Below are positions 29,281-40,555 of a stretch of DNA of 64,000 bases, piece after piece. This DNA is from Dechloromonas sp. H13 (GTDB taxonomy: Bacteria; Pseudomonadota; Gammaproteobacteria; Burkholderiales; Rhodocyclaceae), in NCBI RefSeq assembly GCF_009469615.1, contig NZ_SSXX01000005.1:1-64000 (forward strand), written 5' to 3'. The first letter of the stretch is position 1. Every line of letters starts with the position of its first letter. The translations under genes and the position numbers were made by a program. The notes beneath the pieces are model-generated. The model did no database searches, had not been told where the DNA came from, and saw only the letters and a list, made by a program, of their open reading frames with translations.

Positions 29281-29911
29281 TCGCTGGTTTTCACGCCTGA
29301 CGCGCGGGTGGGTTTTTCTGATGCGTCAGGTTCCGCCGTTGACCGGCGGGCCTACTTTCTTTTGCTTCGCCAAAAGAAAGTAGCCAAAGAAAAGGCGACC
29401 CCAGGTTTTGCGCCCGGCTACGCCGGGTTCCCTGCGCTACTCGACGGGCCGGGCGGCTGGCTAAACTCGCCGCTGCGCGGCTCGGACAACGCCAGCCGAC
29501 TGCCCCCGGCCCGCCTGCGTTGCTCGGCGCTCCACATGGGGACCCGGAAAGGCGTCGCCGCACAGCCAGCAAGGAGAAAAAACGGTCTGCTGCGGTCGAC
29601 CTTCCAAAAAGGCCAAAAATGCGGAACGCCCTTCGCACTCCCTCGGTTCTCCGGGCCCCTTGCGAGGCGCCGAGCAACGCAGGGCTTCGCGGATAAAGGG
29701 CGAGCACTGTCTGAGCCGCACAGCGGCGAGTTGCGCAGCCCCCGCGAAACCCGAGTAGCGCAGGGCACCCGGCAAAGCCGGGCGCCGACCCAGGGGCGGC
29801 CTTCTTTTTGGCTACTTTTTCTTGGCCACACAAGAAAAAGTACGCCCGCCGGCAAGGCGGAAGGCAGCGCATCAAGAAAACCGCCCGCGCGTCAGGCGCG
29901 GAAACCAGCGC
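29281..29911. repeat. Large imperfect inverted-repeat element in the liu operon
   Basis: Two arms of about 265-270 bp (29281-29550 and 29647-29911) are similar to each other in opposite orientation, around a 96-bp core. Shared blocks include CGCCTGACGCGCGGG, AAAGTAGCCAAA, CCCTGCGCTACTCG, CTCGCCGCTG and CTGCGTTGCTCGGCG. The arms also hold shorter inverted repeats. Open frames exist on both strands, but they only mirror the repeat and I do not call them genes. The 716 bp between liuB and liuC hold this element and the liuC ribosome-binding site, and I see nothing else. Similar repeats are common in betaproteobacterial spacers, from memory. Confidence 0.85.
29589..29600 (+). repeat. GYTGCGGTCGAC word, noncoding copy in the inverted-repeat core
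   Basis: An exact copy of a 12-bp word found 14 times in the window. The other copies start at 5229, 19121, 26815, 32442, 36247, 40753, 41828, 47461, 52958, 53768, 54865, 56537 and 63200. Confidence 0.6.
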
Positions 29912-29970
29912 CCACTACGAAGTGAAGCCCCGCTAAATCACCCAAAAGAAAAATGAGGAGACAAAACACC

Positions 29971-30759
29971 ATGCCCTTCCAAGCCCTGGAAATCGAACTC
30001 TCCGGCCCGGTCGCCACGATCTGGATGAACCGCCCCGATCTCCACAATGCCTTCGATGAAATCCTGATCGCCGAGCTGACTGCCGCCTGCGTCGCGCTCG
30101 ACGACGACCCGGACGTCCGCGTCGTCGTCCTCGCCGGCCGCGGCAAGAGCTTTTCGGCCGGCGCCGATCTCAACTGGATGCGGCGTGCCGCCAACAACGG
30201 CCTTGACGACAACCTGCACGACGCCCGTGCGCTGGCGAAAATGCTGCGCACGCTGGCCGCGATGACGAAGCCGACCATCGCCCGCGTCCAGGGCGCCGCG
30301 CTGGGCGGCGGGATGGGACTGGCGTCGGCCTGCGACGTCGCCATCGCTTCGACCAGGGCGGTGTTCGCCACCTCCGAGGTCAGGTTCGGGATCATTCCCT
30401 CGGCCATTTCGCCCTACGTGCTGCGCGCCATCGGCGCCCGCCAGGCGAGCCGCTACTTCCAGAGCGCCGAGCGCATCGATGCCGCCCGCGCCCGCGAGAT
30501 CGGCCTGGTCCACGAAGCCGTCGCGCCGGAGCAGCTGGACGCCAAGGTGCAGGAAATCGTCGACGCGCTATTGCAGGGCGGCCCGCTCGCCCAGGCCGCC
30601 GCCAAGGACCTGATCCGCGCGGTCGACGGCCAGCCGGTCAACGACACGCTGGTCGAGGAAACCGCCCACCGCATCGCCCACCTGCGCGCGACGCCGGAAG
30701 CCCGTGAAGGCATTTCCGCCTTCCTCGAAAAACGTCAGCCCAACTGGATTGGGGAATAA
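29971..30759 (+). CDS. liuC: Methylglutaconyl-CoA hydratase (enoyl-CoA hydratase family)
   Basis: The 262-residue crotonase-fold protein has GKSFSAGADLNWM (oxyanion hole and an ADL motif typical of the LiuC subgroup) and QGAALGGGMGLASACDVAIA. It hydrates 3-methylglutaconyl-CoA to HMG-CoA. The start at 29971 (MPFQALEIE) follows GAGGAG; a frame extension upstream is not needed. It is the first gene after the repeat element and abuts liuD. Confidence 0.92.
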   Translation: MPFQALEIELSGPVATIWMNRPDLHNAFDEILIAELTAACVALDDDPDVRVVVLAGRGKSFSAGADLNWMRRAANNGLDDNLHDARALAKMLRTLAAMTKPTIARVQGAALGGGMGLASACDVAIASTRAVFATSEVRFGIIPSAISPYVLRAIGARQASRYFQSAERIDAARAREIGLVHEAVAPEQLDAKVQEIVDALLQGGPLAQAAAKDLIRAVDGQPVNDTLVEETAHRIAHLRATPEAREGISAFLEKRQPNWIGE

Positions 30760-30761
30760 GC

Positions 30762-32759
<1,998 letters not shown>

Positions 32760-32819
32760 TCCGATTGTATCTGTCTGTCAAATGGCGTTAATTTGGCAGC
32801 AGCACCTACAGAGCAGCCC

Positions 32820-33050
32820 ATGAAGACAGCATTCCCGAATATACCCAGAGGTACCGACCCGACCGAGCCCACCAAGAAGCCAGCGAGGCAAGCCGGGCAA
32901 ATCGGCCTGCTCGCATGCAAGGCTACAATCAGTTTCCGCCACGACTTTTTGACTACTGATGAAGAATTGCTTGGTGCAAATAACACCCCGGAAGATACAG
33001 ATGGGAGTCGCACTCAACAAAATTCGCAGTTGAAAGGAGAAATAGATTGA
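32820..33050 (+). CDS. Small protein of unknown function, first of a coupled pair
   Basis: A 76-residue frame starts at ATG 32820 and ends at a TGA overlapping the next TTG start (TTGA). The first third is Pro/Lys/Arg-rich, the middle has one hydrophobic patch (IGLLACKATISF), and the tail is Asn/Asp/Gln-rich. Base composition is visibly poorer in G+C than liuD and liuE. No convincing Shine-Dalgarno sequence precedes this ATG, so the gene is uncertain. No known family is recognised. Confidence 0.4.
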   Translation: MKTAFPNIPRGTDPTEPTKKPARQAGQIGLLACKATISFRHDFLTTDEELLGANNTPEDTDGSRTQQNSQLKGEID

Positions 33051-33316
33051 AAGATTTTGTTGCGCGAGGAAATGACCTCCGGATCAAAGCGAAGGCTCTC
33101 GTTCATGAATTCATGCAGTCGGCCAGCCTCTGCCAGCCGGGCGCGGAAGGTATGAAGCTTGCCCCCATTTTCCGCGCTTGCGGCTTCGACTGGGGGAATT
33201 ACGAGAAAGCAACTTCGTCCAACCAGCAATATTGGGTTGTCGCGCTGATGCGCGAACTAGAAGCAGAAGGGAAGGTTGAACGTGTTTCGGAGTCCGGACC
33301 TTGGAGGCTCCGCTGA
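33047..33316 (+). CDS. Small winged-helix-like protein, function unknown
   Basis: The 89-residue product starts at a TTG preceded by AGGAG. The segment from [16 protein letters not shown] to [21 protein letters not shown], ending GPWRL, reads as a compact helical domain with a final beta hairpin, which resembles a small winged-helix fold. It is coupled to the preceding frame by a 4-bp overlap. It is poorer in G+C than its neighbours and sits between liuD and liuE. The fold is inferred by eye only. Confidence 0.6.
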   Translation: MKDFVARGNDLRIKAKALVHEFMQSASLCQPGAEGMKLAPIFRACGFDWGNYEKATSSNQQYWVVALMRELEAEGKVERVSESGPWRLR

Positions 33317-33365
33317 AATATTCGGACTTGTTCCTCATGTCGCTGTGAAAAAGAACGGAATCTTC

Positions 33366-34274
33366 ATGCATCTCCCTAGTAAAGTAAAAATCGTCGAAGT
33401 CGGCCCCCGCGACGGGCTGCAGAACGAGAAGCAGGTCGTCCCGACCGCGACCAAGATCGAACTGATCGAGCGCCTGACCGAGGCCGGCCTGCGCGTCATC
33501 GAGGCGACTTCCTTCGTCTCGCCGAAATGGGTGCCGCAGATGGGCGATAACACGGCGGTCATGCAGGGCATCAGGCGCCATCCGGCTGCGGTCTACCCGG
33601 TTTTGACGCCCAATCTGCAGGGTTTCGACGCTGCCATCCAGGCCGGGGCGACCGAGGTCGCGATTTTCGGCGCTGCCTCCGAGAGCTTTTCGCGCAAGAA
33701 CATCAACTGCTCGATCGCCGAGAGCCTGAAGCGCTTCGAGCCGGTCGTCTCGGCCGCCTCGGCGCTGGAAATCCCGGTGCGCGGCTACGTGTCGTGCGTC
33801 GTCGGCTGCCCCTACGAGGGCGCCATCGCGCCGGAACAGGCCGCGGCGGTGGCCAAAACGCTGTTCGACATGGGCTGCTACGAAGTCTCGCTCGGCGACA
33901 CCATCGGCGTTGGCAACCCGGCGGCGGTCCAGCGCATGATCGAGGCCTGCGCCCGGATCGTGCCGATCGGGAAACTCGCGGGCCACTACCACGACACCTA
34001 CGGCATGGCCATCGCCAACATCTACGCCTCGCTGGAGATGGGCATGGCGGTGTTCGACAGTTCCATCGCCGGGCTCGGCGGCTGCCCCTATGCCCAGGGC
34101 GCTTCCGGCAACGTGGCGACCGAGGACGTCGTCTATCTGCTGCACGGCCTGGGCATTGAAACCGGCGTCGATCTGGCTAAACTGGCAGCAGTGGGCGACT
34201 GGATTTCCAGCGCCATCAACCGCCCGAACGGCGCCAAGGCCGGCCGGGCGCTCTGCGCCAAGGTTGCCACATGA
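33366..34274 (+). CDS. liuE: Hydroxymethylglutaryl-CoA lyase
   Basis: The 302-residue protein has [13 protein letters not shown] at the N-terminus (catalytic Asp/Arg), [25 protein letters not shown] (metal-binding His) and [19 protein letters not shown], which carries the active-site Cys loop. It cleaves HMG-CoA to acetyl-CoA and acetoacetate, the last step of leucine catabolism. The start at 33366 ([12 protein letters not shown]) is chosen because upstream codons overlap the small ORF. The stop overlaps the next gene (ATGA). Confidence 0.95.
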   Translation: MHLPSKVKIVEVGPRDGLQNEKQVVPTATKIELIERLTEAGLRVIEATSFVSPKWVPQMGDNTAVMQGIRRHPAAVYPVLTPNLQGFDAAIQAGATEVAIFGAASESFSRKNINCSIAESLKRFEPVVSAASALEIPVRGYVSCVVGCPYEGAIAPEQAAAVAKTLFDMGCYEVSLGDTIGVGNPAAVQRMIEACARIVPIGKLAGHYHDTYGMAIANIYASLEMGMAVFDSSIAGLGGCPYAQGASGNVATEDVVYLLHGLGIETGVDLAKLAAVGDWISSAINRPNGAKAGRALCAKVAT

Positions 34275-35260
34275 GTCTGTTTTCCGCCGTCGCCGATTTT
34301 CTCAAGCCCGCGCCGCCGCCCAGTCCGCAGGTGCTGAAGGCGCTCGACCGCGTCGCCGAACTGGTCGATCCGCTGCTCAAATCGGCTTCCGGTTTCGAGC
34401 GCCACCTGACGCTGCCGGTCGAGCACGCCCTCGGCTATTGCGAGGGGCTGGTCGCCGCCCTGCCCGGTCCGGTCGACATCGATCGCCAGTCGTTTTCCCG
34501 CGACCCGCTGGTCCATGCCCTGTTCGCCACCGCCGACGACATCGACCAGATGCTCGGCCGCAGCCAGGCCATCCGCGACTTCCTGGCCGAGCCGCAGAGC
34601 TGGGAGAACGAATTTTTCTATGCGCTGTTCGCCGCCCGCCGCCAGCAGAAGAAGCAGCTCGGCATGGCGCAGCACGGCGACGTCATCCAGAACGACGTGC
34701 CGCAGACGGTAGTCTATTTTCAGGACCACACGCTGGTCGAGCCCCACTGCAATCTCCGGGCGACGCAGGAGAGCCTGCGCGGCAACGCGCTGGCCAGCCT
34801 GCTGCGCACCTTCCACGAGCACGTCGACGCCTTGCGCGCCGAACGCGAGGGCCTGCGCGCCGATGCCTCGGTCGAGCGCGCCCATCTGACGGTATTGCGC
34901 GGCAAGACGCCGGGCGCCGAGTACCAGGTGCATACCCGCCACCTCGCCGATCTCGACGCGAAGCTGCGCGCGACGGCGGAATCGCTGATGCCCGACCAGC
35001 TGCTCGGCGCGCTCTGCGAATTCCTGCAGGCGCCGGAGACCTCGCTCGGCCTGTCGCCGATCAGCATCACCGTCGACCGCCTCGGCGTCGTCAGCGACCA
35101 GCCGGCCAACGATATCGACGTTCATACCCTCAACTTTCCCGAACTCCGGGGCCGCGACAAGCGTCAATACATGGTAATGCTCGCCCGCATCCGCCGCGAC
35201 GAGGCGCAGGCGGCGGTCGAGGCAGTGCGCGACCAGCAGCGCCGGTTCATCCTCATCTGA
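34271..35260 (+). CDS. Conserved-looking 329-residue protein, function unknown
   Basis: A soluble, mostly helical protein with no signal peptide or membrane segment. The N-terminal half is rich in short helices ([15 protein letters not shown], then [19 protein letters not shown]), the central part has a [10 protein letters not shown] stretch, and the C-terminus is a basic helix ending QQRRFILI. It overlaps liuE and the following DUF1289 gene by 1-4 bp, so it is translated as part of the same operon. I do not recognise a family. Confidence 0.75.
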   Translation: MSLFSAVADFLKPAPPPSPQVLKALDRVAELVDPLLKSASGFERHLTLPVEHALGYCEGLVAALPGPVDIDRQSFSRDPLVHALFATADDIDQMLGRSQAIRDFLAEPQSWENEFFYALFAARRQQKKQLGMAQHGDVIQNDVPQTVVYFQDHTLVEPHCNLRATQESLRGNALASLLRTFHEHVDALRAEREGLRADASVERAHLTVLRGKTPGAEYQVHTRHLADLDAKLRATAESLMPDQLLGALCEFLQAPETSLGLSPISITVDRLGVVSDQPANDIDVHTLNFPELRGRDKRQYMVMLARIRRDEAQAAVEAVRDQQRRFILI

Positions 35261-35469
35261 TGGTTGCCTCGCCCTGCATCAACCTGTGCCGGATGGACGC
35301 CCGGAGCGGCCTGTGCGACGGCTGCTACCGGACCATCGACGAGATTGCCGCGTGGTCGCGGATGGACGACGCGCGGCGGCGTGACATCCTTGCCGCCGTC
35401 GCCCGGCGCCGGCAGGAACATAACCCGGGCAAGGACACGCTGCGCCACGAAGGCGACCAACATGGATAA
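35260..35469 (+). CDS. DUF1289 family small Cys4 protein
   Basis: The 69-residue product has the DUF1289 pattern SPCINLCRMD followed by GLCDGCYRTIDEIAAW and a basic helix. The four cysteines (C-x3-C, then C-x2-C) look like a metal- or Fe-S-binding site. The ATG overlaps the preceding stop and the gene overlaps the next one. Function is unknown for the family. Confidence 0.85.
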   Translation: MVASPCINLCRMDARSGLCDGCYRTIDEIAAWSRMDDARRRDILAAVARRRQEHNPGKDTLRHEGDQHG

Positions 35470-35629
35470 CGAAGACCAGTACATCTGCGTCGGCATCTGC
35501 ATGGCCGACCCCGACTCCGGCTACTGCCTGGGCTGCGGCCGGCCGCCGCTGGAAACCCCCGACATCGTCGCCGAAGTCGCCGTTCCCCCGCCCCGGCCCA
35601 CGACCAGCGATCCGGACCAGCCGGAATGA
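35462..35629 (+). CDS. Second DUF1289-like small Cys4 protein
   Basis: The 55-residue product repeats the cysteine pattern (C9-x3-C13, C22-x2-C25) in YICVGICMADPDSGYCLGCG but lacks the basic helix of its neighbour and ends in an acidic, Pro-rich tail. It overlaps both the preceding DUF1289 gene and the following MBL-fold gene, so four genes in a row are translationally coupled. Confidence 0.75.
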   Translation: MDNEDQYICVGICMADPDSGYCLGCGRPPLETPDIVAEVAVPPPRPTTSDPDQPE

Positions 35630-36540
35630 GCGTTCCGCTCCCGGCGTCGCTGCTCGTCCTCGAGCGCGGCTGGCTGTCGGCCAACAACATTCTGTGTTTC
35701 GACGGCGACGAGGCGACCCTGGTCGACAGCGGCTACGTCACGCACGCCGCGCAGACCGTCGACCTGGTCGGCCACGCCTTGTCCGGTCGACGCCTGAAAA
35801 GGCTCGTAAATACCCACTCGCACTCCGACCACATCGGCGGCAACGCGGCGCTGCAGGCCGCCTTCGGCTGCGAGGTGATGGTCCCCGCCGGGCTGCACGC
35901 GACGATCGCCGACTGGGACGAGGACGCCCTGCTGCTCTCGCCGCTCGGCCAGCAAGCGGCCCGCTTTCAGCACGACCGCCTGATCGGCGCCGGCAGCGAA
36001 CTCGAAATGGGCGGCCTCAACTGGCAGGCGCTGGCCGTGCCCGGTCACGACATGGAAGCGCTGGCCTATTACAACCCGGAAAAGCGCATCCTGATCTCCG
36101 GCGACGCGCTGTGGGAAAACGGCTTCGGCGTCATCTTCCCGGAATTGCTCGGCGAGGCCGACGGCCTGGCCAGCACGCGGGCGACGCTGGAAATGCTCTC
36201 CCGGCTGCCGATCGACACCGTCATTCCCGGCCACGGCAGCCCGTTCGCTGCGGTCGACGCCGTTTTCGAGCGCGCTTTCCGGCGCGTCGACAGCTTCGCC
36301 GCCGACATCGACAAGCTGGCCTGGCACGCGATCAAGGTCATCGTCTCGTTCGCCATGCTGGAAAAGCGCCGCCTGCCGGCCGCCGATTTCCCCGCCTTCG
36401 TGCTCGGGCTGCCGTTCGCCGTCGACGTCAACCGGCGCTACGTCGGCCTGCCGGAAGACGTGCTGGCCGCCCGCCTCGAGCGCGAACTGCTGCTGGTCAA
36501 CGCCCTGCGCCGCGAGGATGGCTTCCTGACCGCCGGGTGA
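35626..36540 (+). CDS. MBL-fold metallohydrolase
   Basis: The 304-residue protein has the metal site NTHSHSDHIGG, with further ligands in VPGHDMEA, SGDALW and PGHGSPF. The C-terminal 90 residues are helical. The substrate is not evident; glyoxalase II-like or thioesterase activities occur in this superfamily. It is the last of the overlapping genes after liuE. Confidence 0.88.
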   Translation: MSVPLPASLLVLERGWLSANNILCFDGDEATLVDSGYVTHAAQTVDLVGHALSGRRLKRLVNTHSHSDHIGGNAALQAAFGCEVMVPAGLHATIADWDEDALLLSPLGQQAARFQHDRLIGAGSELEMGGLNWQALAVPGHDMEALAYYNPEKRILISGDALWENGFGVIFPELLGEADGLASTRATLEMLSRLPIDTVIPGHGSPFAAVDAVFERAFRRVDSFAADIDKLAWHAIKVIVSFAMLEKRRLPAADFPAFVLGLPFAVDVNRRYVGLPEDVLAARLERELLLVNALRREDGFLTAG

Positions 36541-36624
36541 CGCGCCGCCGTAGCATCCCGCTGCTACCCGAAGCCCGCCGCTTTTGCGCAGAATGATTCC
36601 GCCACCAACCACGAGGAGACGAAC

Positions 36625-37206
36625 ATGGCAGCGAAAAGGATACTGATGTTGACCGGCGACTTCACCGAGGACTACGAGACCATGGTGCCCTTCCAGGCGC
36701 TGCTGATGGTCGGCCACACGGTGCACGCCGCCTGCCCCGGCAAGAAGGCCGGCGAACAGGTGCGCACCGCGGTGCACGACTTCGAGGGCGACCAAACCTA
36801 CTCGGAAAAGCCCGGCCACAATTTCACCCTCAACGCGACCTTCGACGACATCGACCCGGCGGCCTACGACGCCCTGGTCATCCCCGGTGGCCGCGCGCCG
36901 GAATACCTGCGCCTCAATCCAGCGGTGATCGCCGCCGTCCGGCACTTCGCCAAGGCCGGTAAGCCGATCGCCGCCATCTGCCACGGCGCCCAGTTGCTCG
37001 CCGCCGCCGGCGTCATCACCGGCCGCTCGTGCAGCGCCTATCCGGCCTGCGGCCCGGAAGTAACGGCGGCCGGCGGCAAATTCGCCGACATTTCGGTCGA
37101 CCAGGCGCATGTCGACGGCAATCTGGTCACCGCCCCGGCCTGGCCGGCGCATCCGGACTGGCTGGCCAAGTTCCTGAAAGTATTGGGAACGCGCATCGAA
37201 GCCTGA
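36625..37206 (+). CDS. DJ-1/PfpI family protein
   Basis: The 193-residue protein has the nucleophile elbow AICHGAQLL with the reactive Cys, preceded by the Glu-containing [12 protein letters not shown] and [12 protein letters not shown]. Members act as glyoxalases, deglycases or chaperones. A GAGGAG site precedes the ATG. It is spaced 84 bp from the MBL gene. Confidence 0.9.
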   Translation: MAAKRILMLTGDFTEDYETMVPFQALLMVGHTVHAACPGKKAGEQVRTAVHDFEGDQTYSEKPGHNFTLNATFDDIDPAAYDALVIPGGRAPEYLRLNPAVIAAVRHFAKAGKPIAAICHGAQLLAAAGVITGRSCSAYPACGPEVTAAGGKFADISVDQAHVDGNLVTAPAWPAHPDWLAKFLKVLGTRIEA

Positions 37207-37258
37207 TCTCCCAGCGGGGCGGCGTCGCCGCCGCCCCCTTTTCCGAAAGGAGCGAAGC

Positions 37259-37570
37259 ATGTGCGAAATCTACGTCAGGGCCGACCCCATCCTCTACGAG
37301 TCGCGCTCCCGCTCGCTGCGCATCCACGGCTGCGTGACCAAGATCCGGCTGGAGAACCTGTTCTGGGACATCCTCGCCGAGATCGCGGCAAGCGACGGCT
37401 ACACGACCAATGCGCTGATCGCCAAACTGTACGACGAACTGCTGGAATACCGCGGCGAAATCGACAACTTCGCCTCCTTCCTCCGCGTTTCCTGCCTGCG
37501 CTACCTGTCGCTCAGGAAAGGCGCCGGCGAGCGCCCGGCGCTGGCCGTCGTCACCGGCAACGCCGCCTGA
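37259..37570 (+). CDS. Ribbon-helix-helix domain protein
   Basis: The 103-residue protein resembles the RHH_4 group: YESRSRSLRIHGCVTKIRLENLFWDILAEIAA forms the strand and first helices. Such proteins may bind DNA as dimers. An AAGGAG site precedes the ATG. It converges on the M20 gene with a 4-bp gap. Targets are unknown. Confidence 0.75.
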   Translation: MCEIYVRADPILYESRSRSLRIHGCVTKIRLENLFWDILAEIAASDGYTTNALIAKLYDELLEYRGEIDNFASFLRVSCLRYLSLRKGAGERPALAVVTGNAA

Positions 37571-37574
37571 GACG

Positions 37575-38750
37575 TCAGCCCTTCGGCAAGGCCCGCTGCA
37601 CCAGACGCACCCAGTAGCTGACGCCCGGCGCCAGGATGGCGTCGTTGAAATCGTAATGCGGGTTGTGCAGCGTGCAGCCGCCGGTGCCCGGGCCATTGCC
37701 CAGCCACACGTAGCAGCCCGGCTTCTCGCGCAGCATGTAGGCGAAGTCCTCGGCGCCCATCGACGGCAGGACATCAGTGAGCACTCGCTCGCTGCCCAGC
37801 ACTTCCGCCGCAACCTCCTGGCAGAATTTCGCCTCGGCGACGCTGTTGACCGTCGGCGGATAGCGGTGGTCGAAACGGACGCTGATCTGCGCCCCGTTGG
37901 CCGCCGCGATGCCGCTGCAAAGGCGCTCGATGGCACGCTCGACGCTCTCCTGGACCTCCGCCTTGAAGCTGCGGATGGTGCCGCGCAGCACCACTTCCTC
38001 GGGAATGATGTTCCACGCCTCGCCGGCATGGAACTGCGTGACGCTGACCACCGCCGACTCGCACGGGTGCAGCGTGCGGCTGACCACCGTCTGCAGGGCC
38101 TGCACCAGCTGCGCCCCGGCGACGATTGAATCGACCCCCTGGTGCGGCATCGCGGCATGGCAGCCGTGGCCGCGCACGTGGATCTCGAGGGCGCAGGTGC
38201 CGGCCATCACCGGCCCCGGCATCACCGCCATCTCGCCGACCGGGATGCCCGGCCAGTTGTGCAGCCCGAACACGGCTTCGACCGGGAAGCGCTCGAAGAG
38301 GCCGTCCTCGATCATCACCGCGGCGCCGCCTTCCGATTCCTCGGCCGGCTGGAAGATGAAGACGACGATGCCGTCGAAATCGGGATGCGCCGCCAGGTGG
38401 CGCGCCGCGCCGAGCAGCAGCGCGGTGTGGCCGTCATGGCCGCAGGCATGCATCTTCCCGGGATGTTTCGAGTGGTGCGGGAACTCGTTCAACTCGGCGA
38501 GCGGCAGCGCGTCCATGTCGGCGCGCAGGCCGATCATGCGCGGCGAACTGCCGGCGCGCAGGACGCCGACGACGCCGGTCTTCGCAATGCCGCGGTGCAC
38601 CTCCAGCCCGCAGCGTTCGAGCTCGCCGGCGACCAAGTCGGCGGTGCGGTTCTCGGCGAAGGCCAGTTCCGGGTGGGCATGGATGTCGCGGCGAAACGCC
38701 GTCAACTCGGCGATGAAGGGCAGATCAAGCAGGGGCAGGGTCGGGGGCAT
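37575..38750 (-). CDS. M20 family amidohydrolase (hippurate/N-acyl-amino acid hydrolase type)
   Basis: The 391-residue enzyme has the metal-binding blocks RADMDALPL, KMHACGHDGHTALLLGAA and FQPAEESEGGA, with the late ligand in MGAEDFAYM. It would cleave N-acyl or N-benzoyl amino acids to free amino acids. It starts 71 bp upstream of the divergent rapZ. Confidence 0.92.
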   Translation of the reverse strand: MPPTLPLLDLPFIAELTAFRRDIHAHPELAFAENRTADLVAGELERCGLEVHRGIAKTGVVGVLRAGSSPRMIGLRADMDALPLAELNEFPHHSKHPGKMHACGHDGHTALLLGAARHLAAHPDFDGIVVFIFQPAEESEGGAAVMIEDGLFERFPVEAVFGLHNWPGIPVGEMAVMPGPVMAGTCALEIHVRGHGCHAAMPHQGVDSIVAGAQLVQALQTVVSRTLHPCESAVVSVTQFHAGEAWNIIPEEVVLRGTIRSFKAEVQESVERAIERLCSGIAAANGAQISVRFDHRYPPTVNSVAEAKFCQEVAAEVLGSERVLTDVLPSMGAEDFAYMLREKPGCYVWLGNGPGTGGCTLHNPHYDFNDAILAPGVSYWVRLVQRALPKG

Positions 38751-38821
38751 GGTCGTCTCCTTGTTTGAACCTATTATGCCGCGGGTTGCTTGTGCGCGCC
38801 GCCTTGATTATGCTGCGGGGG

Positions 38822-39667
38822 ATGGAACTGGTTCTCATTAGCGGCCTCTCCGGCTCGGGCAAATCGGTCGCCCTGCACCTCCTCGAAGATGCGGGCTACT
38901 ACTGCGTAGACAACCTGCCGGTGGTGATGCTCACCTTTCTCGTGCGGATGCTGCGCGAGGAAGGCATCCGCAAGGTGGCGGTGGCGATCGACGCCCGTTC
39001 CGGCCACGGCATCGACCTCCTGCCGGAACGCCTGCGCCTGCTGTCGGAAGAAGGCACGCGCCATGCCTTCCTGTTTCTCTATTCCAACGAGGAAACCCTG
39101 CTCAAGCGCTATTCGGAATCGCGCCGGCGCCATCCGCTGGCCACCGACGGCCAGTCGCTGGAAGAAGCGATCCGCGCCGAACGCGCGATGCTCGAACCGA
39201 TTTCCACCCTCGGCCACCGCATCGACACCAGCGGCCTGAAGGCAAGTGCGCTGCGCGAGTGGGTGCGCCAGTTCATCGAGGCGACGCCCGGCCAGGGCCT
39301 GACCCTGATGTTCGAATCCTTCGGCTTCAAGCACGGCATTCCGCTCGACGCCGACCTCGTCTTCGACGTCCGCTGCCTGCCCAACCCGCACTACGACCCC
39401 GACCTGCGCCCGCTGACCGGCAAGGACCAGGCAGTCGTCGACTTCCTCGAAGGCGAGGCGGAAGTCGTCCGCATGCGCGACGACATCCAGCGCTTCATCG
39501 CCACCTGGCTGCCGGCCTACATCCGCGACAATCGCAACTACCTGACGGTGGCCATCGGCTGTACCGGCGGCCAGCACCGTTCGGTCTACCTCGCCGAGTG
39601 GCTGGGCCGCGCCTTCCGCGACCAGGCGCACGTGCTGATCCGCCACCGCACGCTGGCCGGCGGCTGA
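38822..39667 (+). CDS. rapZ: RNase adapter protein RapZ
   Basis: The 281-residue protein has the Walker A loop GLSGSGKSVAL near the N-terminus, FESFGFKHGIPLDADLVFDVRCLPNPHY and the C-terminal IGCTGGQHRSVYLAEWL. RapZ binds the sRNA GlmZ in enterobacteria and senses glucosamine-6-phosphate; in betaproteobacteria its RNA partner is unclear. The ATG at 38822 is preferred over the longer frame. Its stop overlaps the next start. Confidence 0.94.
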   Translation: MELVLISGLSGSGKSVALHLLEDAGYYCVDNLPVVMLTFLVRMLREEGIRKVAVAIDARSGHGIDLLPERLRLLSEEGTRHAFLFLYSNEETLLKRYSESRRRHPLATDGQSLEEAIRAERAMLEPISTLGHRIDTSGLKASALREWVRQFIEATPGQGLTLMFESFGFKHGIPLDADLVFDVRCLPNPHYDPDLRPLTGKDQAVVDFLEGEAEVVRMRDDIQRFIATWLPAYIRDNRNYLTVAIGCTGGQHRSVYLAEWLGRAFRDQAHVLIRHRTLAGG

Positions 39668-40041
39668 TGCACTGGCTGGCCCTGCTGCGCCCCGGCGACT
39701 GGCTGGTGATGGCCGGCGGCGCCGCGCTGGTCGGCCTCAGCCTGCCGCTGCTCTGGCAGGGCGGCTTCGCCGAGCGCGCGATCATCCGCCAGAATGGCCA
39801 GGTCTACGCCGAGGCTGACCTGCACAGCCGGCGCGATTTCGCGGTGCCGGGACCGCTCGGCACGACCCTCATCGCCATCGAGCCGGGCCGCGCCCGCGTC
39901 GTCGCCGACCCCGGCCCGCGCCAGTATTGCGTGCGCCAGGGCTGGCTGCGGCGCCCCGGCGAAATCGCCATCTGCGCCCCCAACCGCGTCAGCCTGCAGA
40001 TCGCCGGGCGGACCCGCGCCTATGACAGCCTCAGTTACTGA
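39667..40041 (+). CDS. NusG domain II-containing membrane-anchored protein
   Basis: The 124-residue product has one N-terminal membrane segment (about residues 12-32) and a NusG_II-type beta domain with YCVRQGWLRRPGEIAICAPNRVSLQI. Such proteins usually sit next to Gx transporter genes, as here (20-bp overlap with the next gene). A link to flavin or quinone-related membrane redox enzymes is often assumed from context; no activity is shown. Confidence 0.85.
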   Translation: MHWLALLRPGDWLVMAGGAALVGLSLPLLWQGGFAERAIIRQNGQVYAEADLHSRRDFAVPGPLGTTLIAIEPGRARVVADPGPRQYCVRQGWLRRPGEIAICAPNRVSLQIAGRTRAYDSLSY

Positions 40042-40555
40042 ACTGACCGTCACCGCCGAGGACCGCCGCGTCGCCTGGCTGGCGACCGCGGCGGTCGCCC
40101 TGTCGCTGGTCGATGCGGCGATTCCCAGCCCGCTGCCCGGCGTCAAGCCCGGCCTCGCCAACATCGTCACCCTGGTCGTCCTGCAGCGCTACGGCTGGGC
40201 GACGGCGGTCTGGGTCAGCGGCCTGCGCGTGCTGGCCGGCAGCCTGCTGCTCGGCTATTTTCTCGCCCCCGGTTTTTTCCTGTCGCTGACCGGCACGGCG
40301 TTCAGCCTGGCGACGCTCGGCCTCGCCCGTCATCTGCCGGCGCGCTGGTTCGGCCCGGTCAGCCTCAGCATCCTCGCCGCCTTCGCCCACATCGGCGGGC
40401 AGTTACTACTCGCCCGGGCGTGGCTGATCCCGCACGACGGCGTGTTCCTGCTGACCCCGGTCTTCGCCGCCGCGGCGCTGGTTTTCGGCACCCTCAACGG
40501 GCTGATCGCGGCTAAACTGCTAATGGAACCTTCCGCCGCCGCCACCCACCGATGA
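40022..40555 (+). CDS. Gx transporter family membrane protein
   Basis: The 177-residue polytopic protein has the [20 protein letters not shown] signature of this family (formerly called heptaprenyl diphosphate synthase component I). It likely imports a small molecule, but the substrate is not known. It overlaps the NusG_II gene and ubiX. Confidence 0.88.
   Translation: MTASVTELTVTAEDRRVAWLATAAVALSLVDAAIPSPLPGVKPGLANIVTLVVLQRYGWATAVWVSGLRVLAGSLLLGYFLAPGFFLSLTGTAFSLATLGLARHLPARWFGPVSLSILAAFAHIGGQLLLARAWLIPHDGVFLLTPVFAAAALVFGTLNGLIAAKLLMEPSAAATHR

Noticed and set aside
29291-29875. Hypothetical proteins of up to 194 residues inside the inverted repeat, on both strands
   Set aside because: The frames follow the repeat arms and read alike from either strand; such frames are repeat artefacts.
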